Source: JBCBCP01 sp038530575
Lineage (GTDB): Bacteria > Pseudomonadota > Alphaproteobacteria > Rhodobacterales > Rhodobacteraceae
Assembly (NCBI GenBank): GCA_038530575.1
Contig: JBCBCP010000002.1
Coordinates: 1 to 64,000, forward strand
Direction: 5' to 3'
DNA length: 64,000 bases
Within the stretch, counting starts at the first letter, position 1. Each line of letters begins with the position of its first letter. Below are positions 26,352-34,304 of the stretch, piece after piece. The notes below the pieces were generated by a model, which was given only the letters and a program-made list of their open reading frames with translations, ran no database searches and was not told where the DNA came from. Position numbers and translations under genes: made by a program.

Positions 26352-26540
26352 ATGAGCAAGAAAGAAGACGGCAATACCCGCCGCGACTTTCTCAAGCTGG
26401 CCGGAACGGCAGCACCCGCAGCAGCGGTTGCCGTCGCATCTGGCGGCACCGCGGCAGAGGCGGCTGAGGCCGACCTATCCCGCGAGACGATGCAGGATAC
26501 CGCGCACACGCGCGCGTATTTCGACAGCGCGCGGTTCTAA
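26352..26540 (+). CDS. Small Tat-signal protein of formate dehydrogenase operons
   Basis: A 62-aa protein that is little more than a twin-arginine signal (TRRDFLKLAGTAAPAAA, Arg at 10-11) followed by a Ala-rich h-region and a 25-residue tail ending AHTRAYFDSARF. GGAGG lies 6 bases before the ATG. It matches the 'formate dehydrogenase region TAT target' family (TIGR02811) by size, signal and position directly before the catalytic-subunit gene. It may act as an electron-transfer subunit remnant, an export partner or a chaperone decoy; none is shown. The following 145 bp gap contains a CCGGG/CCCGG hairpin near 26565-26580. Confidence 0.85.
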   Translation: MSKKEDGNTRRDFLKLAGTAAPAAAVAVASGGTAAEAAEADLSRETMQDTAHTRAYFDSARF

Positions 26541-26685
26541 CACCGCAAACGGGAGGGCCACGCCCGGGAATGAGCCCGGACGCGGCAGGCAGACAGCGAC
26601 TGGTTGCGTGACGCCCGACTGCTGAAAGCCACACGAGGACCAAGCGATTTGCTGGGCAAGCAGCAGAGAGCAAGGGAGAAGCGAT

Positions 26686-29583
26686 ATGCTTAGGAAAAAG
26701 ACCAACGGGGTTGCGAGACGCCCCCAGCGGACAAGTATCCTGACCGAAGCCGCCAATGCTTCGGTAGACCGCCGCGCGTTTTTGCGTGGGTCGGGTCTGG
26801 TGATCGGGGGCCTTTCGGCCATTGCCGCCACGGGCGGAACCGTCACCCAGGCCAGCGCAGCCACGGCTGCGATGGGCAAGGTAGATTTGAAAAAGACAGT
26901 GTGCACGCATTGCTCGGTCGGCTGTACGGTCGTGGCCGAGGTGCAGGACGGTGTCTGGACGGGTCAGGAGCCCGGCTGGGACAGCCCGTTCAACCTGGGC
27001 GCCCACTGCGCCAAGGGTGCCGCGGTGCGCGAGCACGCCCACGGCGAGCGCCGCCTCAAGTATCCGATGAAAAAGGAGAATGGGGAATGGAAACGCGTCA
27101 GCTGGGAACAGGCGATCAACGAGATCGGCGACGGCATGATGCAGATCCGGGACGAAAGCGGTCCGGATAGCGTCTACTGGCTCGGCTCGGCCAAGCACAG
27201 CAACGAACAAGCCTACCTGTTCCGCAAGTTCGCCGCCTACTGGGGCACGAACAACGTGGATCACCAGGCGCGTATCTGCCATTCGACCACCGTTGCGGGC
27301 GTTGCGAACACATGGGGCTACGGCGCCATGACCAACAGCTACAACGACATCCACAATTCGAAGGCGATCTTTATGATCGGCTCGAACGCGGCCGAAGCGC
27401 ACCCCGTTTCGCTCCTGCACATCCTGCGTGCCAAAGAGCAGAACAACGCGCCCGTGATCGTCTGCGACCCGCGCTTTACGCGTACCGCGGCCCATGCGGA
27501 CGAGTATGTGCGCTTCCGCCCCGGCACTGACGTTGCGCTGGTGTGGGGCATCCTGTGGCACATCTTTGACAACGGGTGGGAAGACAAAGAGTTCATCCGC
27601 ACCCGTGTCTGGGGCATGGACCAGATCAAAGATGAAGTGAAAAAGTGGACGCCCGAGGAAGTCGAGCGTGTGACCGGCACCCCCGGCAGCCAGCTGAAGC
27701 GGGTTGCGCGGACGCTGGCCAATAACCGGCCCGGCACCGTGATCTGGTGTATGGGTGGCACGCAGCACACCAACGGCAACAACAACACCCGCGCCTACTG
27801 CATCCTTCAGCTTGCGCTGGGGAACATGGGCACCACGGGTGGCGGCACCAACATCTTCCGCGGCCACGACAACGTGCAGGGTGCAACGGACCTTGGCGTT
27901 CTGTCGCACACGCTGCCGGGCTACTATGGCCTGTCGGCTGGTGCATGGGCGCACTGGGCCCGTGTCTGGGAAGAGGACCCCGAATGGCTCGGTGGTCGGT
28001 TTGCCAAGACGACCGGCGCGGATGGCAAGGAAAAGTCGCTTCAGAACCTCACCGGGATCCCGGTGTCGCGCTGGATCGACGGTGTGCTTGAAGACCCGGC
28101 AAACACCGATCAGCCCGCCGCCGTGCGTGCAATGGTGCTTTGGGGCCACGCGCCGAACTCGCAGACCCGCATGGTCGAAATGAAGAAGGCGATGGAGCAG
28201 CTGGACATGCTGGTCGTCATCGACCCCTTCCCGACCGTCTCGGCGGTGCTGCATGACCGTGAAGACGGCGTTTACCTGCTACCCGCCTCGACCCAGTTCG
28301 AGACGCGCGGTTCGGCAACTGCCTCGAACCGGTCGTTCCAGTGGCGCGAGCAGGTCATCGATCCGCTGTTTGAGTCCAAGCCCGATCACGAGATCATCGC
28401 ACTGTTTTCCAAGAAGTTCGGCTTCCACGACCGTATCTTCCGCAACATCAAGCTGGAAGAAGACGGCCTGACGCCCGAGCCCGAGGATACGCTGCGCGAG
28501 ATCAACCGCGGTATGTGGACCATCGGCTATACCGGCCAGTCGCCCGAGCGGGTCAAGCTGCACATGGCAAACCAGCACACGTTCGACCGGACGACGCTGC
28601 GCGCCAATGGTGGCCCCGCGGATGGGGACTACTACGGTCTGCCGTGGCCAAGCTGGGGCACGCCCGAGATGAACCACCCCGGCACGCCCAACCTTTACGA
28701 CATGTCCAAGCCTGTCGCAGAGGGCGGTTTGACCTTCCGCGCACGTTTCGGCGTGGAACGGGACGGGCAGAACCTGTTGGCCGAAGGTGTCTACAGCGTG
28801 GGTTCGGAAATCCAGGACGGATACCCCGAGTTCACCATGCAGATGCTGATGGACCTTGGCTGGGACGGCGATCTGACAGCGGAAGAACGTGCCGCAATCG
28901 ACGCTGTGGCCGGGCCCAAGACCAACTGGAAGACCGACCTTTCTGGCGGTATCCAGCGGGTCGCGATCAAGCATGGCTGCGCGCCCTTCGGGAACGCCAA
29001 AGCCCGCGCGGTCGTCTGGACCTTCCCCGACCCGGTGCCTGTGCACCGCGAGCCGCTTTATACAAACCGGCGCGATCTGGTCGCGGACTACCCCACCTAC
29101 GAGGACCGGAAGTTCTACCGCCTGCCGACGATGTACGCGTCGATCCAGAAGCAGGACTTTAGCAAGGACTATCCGATCATCCTCACCTCCGGCCGTCTGG
29201 TCGAATATGAGGGCGGCGGGGACGAAACCCGGTCCAACCCGTGGCTTGCCGAGCTTCAGCAAGACATGTTCGTCGAGATTAACCCGCGTGACGCCAATAA
29301 CCTTGGTGTGCGGGACGGCGCGCAGGTCTGGGTCGAAGGACCCGAAGGCGGCAAGGTCAAGGTCATGGCGATGGTCACCAACCGGGTGGGCGAGGGCGTT
29401 GCCTTCATGCCCTTCCACTTTGGCGGCCACTACCAGGGCGAAGACCTGCGTTCGAAGTATCCGGAAGGGGCGGACCCCTACGTGCTGGGTGAAAGCACGA
29501 ACACCGCCCAGACCTACGGGTATGACTCAGTCACCCAGATGCAGGAGACCAAAGCGACTCTCTGCAAAATCTGGACAGCGTAA
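26686..29583 (+). CDS. fdhA: Formate dehydrogenase catalytic (alpha) subunit, Cys type, Tat-exported
   Basis: The 965-aa catalytic subunit oxidises formate to CO2 at a W or Mo bis-pterin centre in the periplasm. A Tat motif is at residues 29-36 (RRAFLRGS). Cys73, 76, 80 and 108 bind the proximal 4Fe-4S cluster. The metal ligand is Cys198 in ARICHSTTVAG, with the catalytic His199 next to it; the codon is TGC, so this is not a selenocysteine enzyme. The molydopterin dinucleotide-binding domain occupies about 800-960 (ILTSGRLVEYEGGGDETRSN). Start ATG follows AAGGGAGAAGCGAT. The adjacent tupBCA operon makes tungsten the likelier metal, but sequence alone cannot choose. Confidence 0.95.
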   Translation: MLRKKTNGVARRPQRTSILTEAANASVDRRAFLRGSGLVIGGLSAIAATGGTVTQASAATAAMGKVDLKKTVCTHCSVGCTVVAEVQDGVWTGQEPGWDSPFNLGAHCAKGAAVREHAHGERRLKYPMKKENGEWKRVSWEQAINEIGDGMMQIRDESGPDSVYWLGSAKHSNEQAYLFRKFAAYWGTNNVDHQARICHSTTVAGVANTWGYGAMTNSYNDIHNSKAIFMIGSNAAEAHPVSLLHILRAKEQNNAPVIVCDPRFTRTAAHADEYVRFRPGTDVALVWGILWHIFDNGWEDKEFIRTRVWGMDQIKDEVKKWTPEEVERVTGTPGSQLKRVARTLANNRPGTVIWCMGGTQHTNGNNNTRAYCILQLALGNMGTTGGGTNIFRGHDNVQGATDLGVLSHTLPGYYGLSAGAWAHWARVWEEDPEWLGGRFAKTTGADGKEKSLQNLTGIPVSRWIDGVLEDPANTDQPAAVRAMVLWGHAPNSQTRMVEMKKAMEQLDMLVVIDPFPTVSAVLHDREDGVYLLPASTQFETRGSATASNRSFQWREQVIDPLFESKPDHEIIALFSKKFGFHDRIFRNIKLEEDGLTPEPEDTLREINRGMWTIGYTGQSPERVKLHMANQHTFDRTTLRANGGPADGDYYGLPWPSWGTPEMNHPGTPNLYDMSKPVAEGGLTFRARFGVERDGQNLLAEGVYSVGSEIQDGYPEFTMQMLMDLGWDGDLTAEERAAIDAVAGPKTNWKTDLSGGIQRVAIKHGCAPFGNAKARAVVWTFPDPVPVHREPLYTNRRDLVADYPTYEDRKFYRLPTMYASIQKQDFSKDYPIILTSGRLVEYEGGGDETRSNPWLAELQQDMFVEINPRDANNLGVRDGAQVWVEGPEGGKVKVMAMVTNRVGEGVAFMPFHFGGHYQGEDLRSKYPEGADPYVLGESTNTAQTYGYDSVTQMQETKATLCKIWTA

Positions 29584-29595
29584 GGAGGAGACGAG

Positions 29596-30189
29596 ATGGC
29601 AAGAGCAAAGTTTCTCTGCGACGCCGAGCGCTGCATTGAATGCAACGCCTGTGTGACGGCCTGTAAGAATGAGCATGAGGTGCCCTGGGGCATCAACCGC
29701 CGCCGCGTGGTGACCATCAACGATGGTGACCCCGGCGAACGGTCGATCTCCGTGGCGTGCATGCACTGTTCTGATGCGCCTTGTATGGCGGTCTGCCCTG
29801 TGGACTGCTTCTACCAGAACGAGGAAGGGGTGGTTCTGCACTCCAAGGACCTCTGCATCGGCTGCGGCTACTGCTTCTACGCGTGCCCCTTTGGCGCGCC
29901 GCAGTTCCCGCAGGCGGGCAACTTCGGCAGCCGCGGCAAGATGGACAAGTGTACCTTCTGCGCCGGCGGTCCCGAGGACACGCATTCAACTGCCGAGTTC
30001 GCCAAGTACGGACGCAACCGGATCGCGGAAGGCAAGCTGCCGATCTGCGCCGAGATGTGTTCGACCAAGGCGCTGCTTGCCGGTGACGGCGACGTCGTGT
30101 CCGCGATCTACCGCGAGCGCGTCGTGGCCCGCGGCTTCGGCTCGGGTGCCTGGGGCTGGGGGTCCGCCTACGGCCAGCAAGGCGGCTAA
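29596..30189 (+). CDS. fdhB: Formate dehydrogenase iron-sulfur (beta) subunit
   Basis: A 197-aa subunit that carries electrons from the alpha subunit to cytochrome b through four 4Fe-4S clusters. Cysteine groups are CDAERCIECNACVTACKNE, CMHCSDAPCMAVCP, CIGCGYCFYACPFG and the split KCTFC plus CAEMC. It has no signal of its own and is expected to be exported with the alpha subunit by Tat. The C-terminal membrane anchor of E. coli FdnH is absent; the tail is a Gly-rich GSGAWGWGSAYGQQGG. AAGGAGGAGACGAG precedes the ATG, 12 bases after fdhA. Confidence 0.94.
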   Translation: MARAKFLCDAERCIECNACVTACKNEHEVPWGINRRRVVTINDGDPGERSISVACMHCSDAPCMAVCPVDCFYQNEEGVVLHSKDLCIGCGYCFYACPFGAPQFPQAGNFGSRGKMDKCTFCAGGPEDTHSTAEFAKYGRNRIAEGKLPICAEMCSTKALLAGDGDVVSAIYRERVVARGFGSGAWGWGSAYGQQGG

Positions 30190-30199
30190 AGCCTCCTCC

Positions 30200-30273
30200 C
30201 CACCGGCATCGCTCACAGTGCGCGGGTGCCGGTGGCCACAGCAGGTCGGGGCGCAGGCAAGTGCGCCCCGACC
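30200..30273 (+). promoter_or_regulatory. Two tandem hairpins between fdhB and fdhC
   Basis: The first has perfect 9-bp arms CCACCGGCA (30200-30208) and TGCCGGTGG (30227-30235) with an 18-base loop. The second has perfect 12-bp arms (30244-30255 and 30262-30273) starting GGTCGGGG, with loop GGCAAG. No T-run follows, so complete termination is unlikely; attenuation or protection of the fdhAB message from 3' exonucleases is more likely. The rest of the 170-bp gap shows nothing else. Confidence 0.65.
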
Positions 30274-30359
30274 AACTCCGCAATCGCGGACACTGGCAGA
30301 TATTTCGGACCAATTTCTTACAAAGAAATCGTCCCCCGCTTCAAAAAAGGATGACCCAA

Positions 30360-31547
30360 ATGCGCGCCATTCTCGCCCTTTTCGTTACGCTGCTGTTGGC
30401 CTTTCCGCTGGCCGCGCAGGAAACGCCTGCCCCCGGACCTGACCGGGCGGCAACCGGCGGTGCCCAAACGCTCGAAGATATCCTCGCCCGTCAGCGCGGG
30501 GAGGCCGTGGCGCCAAAGACAGGCGATGCAGCCGGTGCAGCGCAAGAGCTGTCGGGCCAGCTTGGCACGCTGGGCGGCGCGTCCGATCCGGAACTCTGGC
30601 GCGCGCTGCGCTACGGCTCGGCGGATGTGACCGTCTCGTCGGGTGGTGAGGTTGCGTCGGTGCTGATGCAGGACGGCGGCATGGCGTGGCTGGAGTTCCG
30701 GCAAGGGCCGCTGGCCACCTATGGCGGCGGTCTGCTCCTGGGCACCATGGCGCTGCTGCTGGTGTTCTACCTGCTGCGCGGCCGGGTCAAGCTGGACTAC
30801 GAGAAGACCGGCCGGACCGTGACCCGCTTCAAAAGCTTTGAGCGGGCGGCGCATTGGTTGCTGGCCGGATCGTTCATCCTGCTGGGTCTCACGGGGCTGC
30901 TGGTTCTGTTCGGGCGCTGGGTGATCGCGCCCTATATCTCAAAAGACTTCAACGCACTGATCCTGATGGGGTCCAAATACGTGCACAACAACGTCGCCTG
31001 GGCGTTCATGGTGGCGCTGATCGTCGTGTTCTTCCTGTGGGTCTGGCACAACATTCCGCACCGCACGGATATCACATGGTTCGCGCAGGCCGGCGGAATC
31101 GTCGGGTCCAAGCACCCGCCCGCAAAGAAGTTCAACGGCGGTCAGAAGATCATCTTCTGGTCGGTCATCCTGCTGGGCGGGTCGATCTCGCTCTCGGGTT
31201 TGTCGCTGCTGTTCCCGTTCGAGCTGCCGATGTTCATGAAGACCTTTGACCTGATGCGATCTGTCGGCATCGAGAGCCTGCCGATATATGGCCAGCTACC
31301 CACCGCGATGGCCCCGCACGAAGAGATGCAGTACGCGCAAGCCTGGCACGCCATCGTCGCATTTGTGCTGATGGCGATCATCATCGCGCACATCTATATC
31401 GGGTCGGTCGGGATGGAAGGCGCCTACGACGCCATGGGCTCCGGCGAGGTCGACGAGGCCTGGGCCCGGCAGCACCATTCGCTGTGGCTGGAAGAGCTGG
31501 AGGCCAAAGGCAAGGTCGCGCCGAACGATGCGACGCCTGCTGAGTAG
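30360..31547 (+). CDS. fdhC: Formate dehydrogenase cytochrome b (gamma) subunit
   Basis: The 395-aa membrane subunit passes electrons from the beta subunit to the quinone pool. A signal peptide (MRAILALFVTLLLAFPLAAQ) and a periplasmic segment of about 90 residues precede the cytochrome b556 core, as in many alphaproteobacterial FdoI-like proteins. Membrane spans are near 117-137, 165-185, 205-228, 262-284 and 325-345; candidate heme-b histidines lie in ERAAHWLLAG, YVHNNVAW, VWHNIPHR and AWHAIVAF. I chose the ATG at 30360, with AAGGA 8 bases upstream; ATG 30351 lies too close to it. The end overlaps the WD40-cytochrome gene by 20 bases. Confidence 0.92.
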   Translation: MRAILALFVTLLLAFPLAAQETPAPGPDRAATGGAQTLEDILARQRGEAVAPKTGDAAGAAQELSGQLGTLGGASDPELWRALRYGSADVTVSSGGEVASVLMQDGGMAWLEFRQGPLATYGGGLLLGTMALLLVFYLLRGRVKLDYEKTGRTVTRFKSFERAAHWLLAGSFILLGLTGLLVLFGRWVIAPYISKDFNALILMGSKYVHNNVAWAFMVALIVVFFLWVWHNIPHRTDITWFAQAGGIVGSKHPPAKKFNGGQKIIFWSVILLGGSISLSGLSLLFPFELPMFMKTFDLMRSVGIESLPIYGQLPTAMAPHEEMQYAQAWHAIVAFVLMAIIIAHIYIGSVGMEGAYDAMGSGEVDEAWARQHHSLWLEELEAKGKVAPNDATPAE

Positions 31548-32823
31548 CCTGCTGCTGTGCCTAGCTGTTCCGGCAGCCGCGCAGGAGTTCACCACTTATA
31601 AAGGGCATGGAGGCCCCGTGATGGGGCTGGCCATGACGGCGGATGGCACGCTTACCTCTGCGAGTTTCGATAATTCCATCGGCCTCTGGCCTGGCCCGCG
31701 CTGGCTCGAAGGACATGACGCGGCGGTGAATGTTGTCGTCCCGTTCCAACCCGGCGTTCTTGTGTCAGGCGGGGACGATTTTGCGCTGTGGCTGTGGGAC
31801 GGAGACCAAGGGCAAAAGCTGGGCAGCCACAAGGGCAAGATCCAGGACATCGCCACGACCGGCACCTTGATCGCAACGGGGTCATGGGACGGGTCCATCG
31901 GGATCTGGATTGCGGTGCGATCCAGCGCAACGGGCGGGTGGAGCGCCATTCGCAAAGACCTGACAGGCCATAACGCGGGCATCAACGCTGTCGCGTTCTC
32001 GGCCGACGGCAAACGGCTTTATTCTGCGTCCAGCGATGGGACCATCCGGCTGTGGGAAAATGGCGGGAGCATCTCGCGCGTTCTGGTGTCGAACGGGTTT
32101 GCGATCAACGAATTGGTGGTGAACGAGGCCGAAGGCTGGCTCGCCTATGGCGCCGTGGATGGCGTGACGCGGATCGTCAACCCATCCACGGGCGCACAGA
32201 TCGCAGATCTGACGCTTGAAAGGCGGCCGATCCTCGCGATGGATTACCACGCAGCCGCGAACCAATTGGCCGTCGGTGACGGCCAGGGGTTCATCATGAT
32301 GATCGACACAAAGACATGGCGGATCACGCGCGACTTCAAAGCGATGCGGGACGGTCCGGTCTGGGCATTGGCCTTTTCTAACGACGGGCAAACCATCCAT
32401 GCTGGCGGGATCGAGGATTTGATTTATGCTTGGCCAGTAGCTTTGCTGGATACCTATGACCCGGTGGGCGGCGCGGGGCGCAGTTTCCTGCGTGATGCAG
32501 AGACGATGCCCAACGGCGAACGGCAGTTCATGCGCAAATGCTCGATCTGTCATAGCCTTGAGGCGGGACCGTCGCGCAAGGCAGGTCCGACGCTCTTCGG
32601 GGTCTTCGGGCGGCCGGCAGGTGCGCTTGAAGGCTACCGCTATTCCGAGACATTGACCGGGTCAGACATCATCTGGGACGACGCGACAATCGACGCGCTG
32701 TTCGATCAGGGCCCTGATCATTACATTCCTGGATCAAAGATGCCGATGCAGGTCATCGCAGCGCCACAGGATCGCGCCGATCTGATCGCTTTTCTGCGGT
32801 CACGAACAGAGGGAGGGGAATAA
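31528..32823 (+). CDS. Secreted WD40 beta-propeller fused to cytochrome c
   Basis: A 431-aa periplasmic protein with signal peptide MRRLLSSLLLCLAVPAAA. About seven WD40-like blades run from residue 20 to 310; recognisable repeats are GHGGPVMGLAMTADGTLTSA, SWDGSIGIW, GHNAGINAVAFSADGKRLYS and SSDGTIRLW. A class I cytochrome c domain follows with heme site C338-x-x-C341-H342 (CSICH), the HSLEAGPSRKAGPTLFGVFG segment, and a distal Met in KMPMQVI. The start lies inside fdhC, so the two are translationally coupled. A soluble electron acceptor or docking platform for the formate dehydrogenase is a reasonable inference. Confidence 0.85.
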   Translation: MRRLLSSLLLCLAVPAAAQEFTTYKGHGGPVMGLAMTADGTLTSASFDNSIGLWPGPRWLEGHDAAVNVVVPFQPGVLVSGGDDFALWLWDGDQGQKLGSHKGKIQDIATTGTLIATGSWDGSIGIWIAVRSSATGGWSAIRKDLTGHNAGINAVAFSADGKRLYSASSDGTIRLWENGGSISRVLVSNGFAINELVVNEAEGWLAYGAVDGVTRIVNPSTGAQIADLTLERRPILAMDYHAAANQLAVGDGQGFIMMIDTKTWRITRDFKAMRDGPVWALAFSNDGQTIHAGGIEDLIYAWPVALLDTYDPVGGAGRSFLRDAETMPNGERQFMRKCSICHSLEAGPSRKAGPTLFGVFGRPAGALEGYRYSETLTGSDIIWDDATIDALFDQGPDHYIPGSKMPMQVIAAPQDRADLIAFLRSRTEGGE

Positions 32824-32826
32824 GCA

Positions 32827-32952
32827 ATGAAGGCCATGATGATGGGCTTTGCCGCAATGATCGTGATTTCGGTCGGAGGCTATTTCGTGCTGCAAGAGAT
32901 GGGGTTTTCCTCTAGCGCCGCAGGCGCCGGTGACGCGGTCCGGCTGGACTGA
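32827..32952 (+). CDS. Predicted 41-residue single-span membrane peptide
   Basis: A short frame, MKAMMMGFAAMIVISVGGYF then VLQEMGFSSS to a charged AVRLD end. It begins 4 bases after the WD40-cytochrome stop, with GGAGGGGAATAAGCA before the ATG, and its TGA overlaps the ATG of the response regulator by one base (TGATG). The hydrophobic stretch at residues 4-23 would span the membrane once. The tight packing and ribosome site argue that it is translated. No homologue was recognised. It could be a small subunit of the complex or merely couple translation. Confidence 0.6.
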   Translation: MKAMMMGFAAMIVISVGGYFVLQEMGFSSSAAGAGDAVRLD

Positions 32953-34304
32953 TGAATGCGCCGCGCAAACCTGTGATGGACATTTATGGCAAGTCGCTCG
33001 CCGGCGCCTCGATCCTCGTGGTCGATGATGAGCCGGGCATGCGCCATTTCCTGACCAAGACGCTGGAAGGGCGGGTCAAGCGCGTGGATGCGGCATCTGG
33101 CCCTGCGCAGGCGTCGCGCGCGCTGGATGATGCGCAATACGATCTGGTAATCCTCGACAATCTGATGCCAGGGGGCACCGGCCTTGATTGGCTCGGCGAG
33201 CAAAAGCGGCGCGGCCTTTTCGCCGATGCTATCCTGATCACCGCCTATGCCGATCTCGAAACGGCGATTGCTGCGTTGCGGGCGGGCGTGAGCGATTTTG
33301 TGATGAAGCCATTCCGTGCGAACCAGATCCTGAGTGCAGTGGCCCGCGCACTTGATCGCAAGCTGCTACGCCGCGACAACACCCTTTTGCGTCGCGAGCT
33401 TCAGAAAGGTGGCGGGCATGGTGACCTTCTGGGCAATTCGGAGCCGATGGAGGCGGTGCGCGATTTGCTGTCCCGCGTTGCCCCGCTGCCAACGCCAGTA
33501 CTGTTCACCGGCGCCTCGGGCACAGGAAAGGAACTGGCCGCCAGGCAACTGCATGCGCTGTCAGACCGGGCGGAAGCGCCTTTTGTACCCGTGAATTGCG
33601 CGACCATTCAGGAACACCGCTTTGCCGAAGAGCTGTTCGGTACCGTATCGGGTGAGGATGACCGTCTAAAGCCCGGCCTTTTGTTACTGGCCGGCGGAGG
33701 CACGTTGCTACTGGACGAGGTCGCGCAGATGCCAGACGCGGTGCAGGCCGCGCTGCTGCGGGTGCTTGAAGACAAGAAGGTACGTCCTGTTGGAGCAGAG
33801 CGGGAAATCCCGCTCAACGTCCGCTTCCTATTTGCCACAAACGACGATCTGGAAACTGCCGTTGCCGAAGGCCGGTTCCGCGCGGATCTCTACCACCGGA
33901 TCCACGTGGTGCGGATTGACATGCCGCCTCTGAGAAATCGGATGGACGACATCGTCGAGCTAGCTGCCACCTTCATGGAGCAATTCTCGAAAACTCTGGG
34001 CATGCCGTCCCTGGAACTTGACGAGGAAACACTGCTCAACCTGCGGCGCTATGAATGGCCCGGCAACGTCCGCGAGCTGCGCAACCTCATTGAACGCTCG
34101 GTGATCCTTGGCGCATTTCCGGAAAGCTTTGCTGGTGCAGGCTCTGTGACGGGGCCGCAAGCGATTGAACAGCTGGAGCTCGTGGTGCAGCGGCATATCT
34201 TGCACATCCTTGACTTGTGCGATGGCAACCGGGCCGAAGCCGCGCGGCGACTGGGCGTGTCCCGCAAAACCATCGACCGGCGAATGGCCGATTGGTCAAG
34301 CTGA
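32952..34304 (+). CDS. NtrC-like response regulator lacking the GAFTGA sigma-54 loop
   Basis: A 450-aa regulator with receiver (residues 18-135; Asp25, Asp26, phospho-acceptor Asp69 in ILDNLMPGG, Thr in ITAYAD, Lys in MKPFR), AAA+ domain (about 155-380; Walker A GASGTGKE, Walker B GGGTLLLDE) and a Fis-type helix-turn-helix (NRAEAARRLGVSRKTIDRRM). Where sigma-54 activators have GAFTGA after ELFG, this one reads ELFGTVSGEDDRLKPG, so the loop that contacts sigma-54 is missing, as in NtrC of Rhodobacter capsulatus. It probably works with sigma-70 polymerase. It closes the formate dehydrogenase operon and converges on dapE with a 9-base overlap. The orphan kinase at 14832-16730 is its likely partner. 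Confidence 0.9.
   Translation: MNAPRKPVMDIYGKSLAGASILVVDDEPGMRHFLTKTLEGRVKRVDAASGPAQASRALDDAQYDLVILDNLMPGGTGLDWLGEQKRRGLFADAILITAYADLETAIAALRAGVSDFVMKPFRANQILSAVARALDRKLLRRDNTLLRRELQKGGGHGDLLGNSEPMEAVRDLLSRVAPLPTPVLFTGASGTGKELAARQLHALSDRAEAPFVPVNCATIQEHRFAEELFGTVSGEDDRLKPGLLLLAGGGTLLLDEVAQMPDAVQAALLRVLEDKKVRPVGAEREIPLNVRFLFATNDDLETAVAEGRFRADLYHRIHVVRIDMPPLRNRMDDIVELAATFMEQFSKTLGMPSLELDEETLLNLRRYEWPGNVRELRNLIERSVILGAFPESFAGAGSVTGPQAIEQLELVVQRHILHILDLCDGNRAEAARRLGVSRKTIDRRMADWSS

Noticed and set aside
26392..28254. 620-codon minus-strand frame opposite fdhA
   Set aside because: fdhA is certain by motif content; the antisense product is low complexity and has no domain.
32952..34304. Call as sigma-54-dependent activator
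   Set aside because: The GAFTGA loop needed to contact sigma-54 is absent although the AAA+ core is present.
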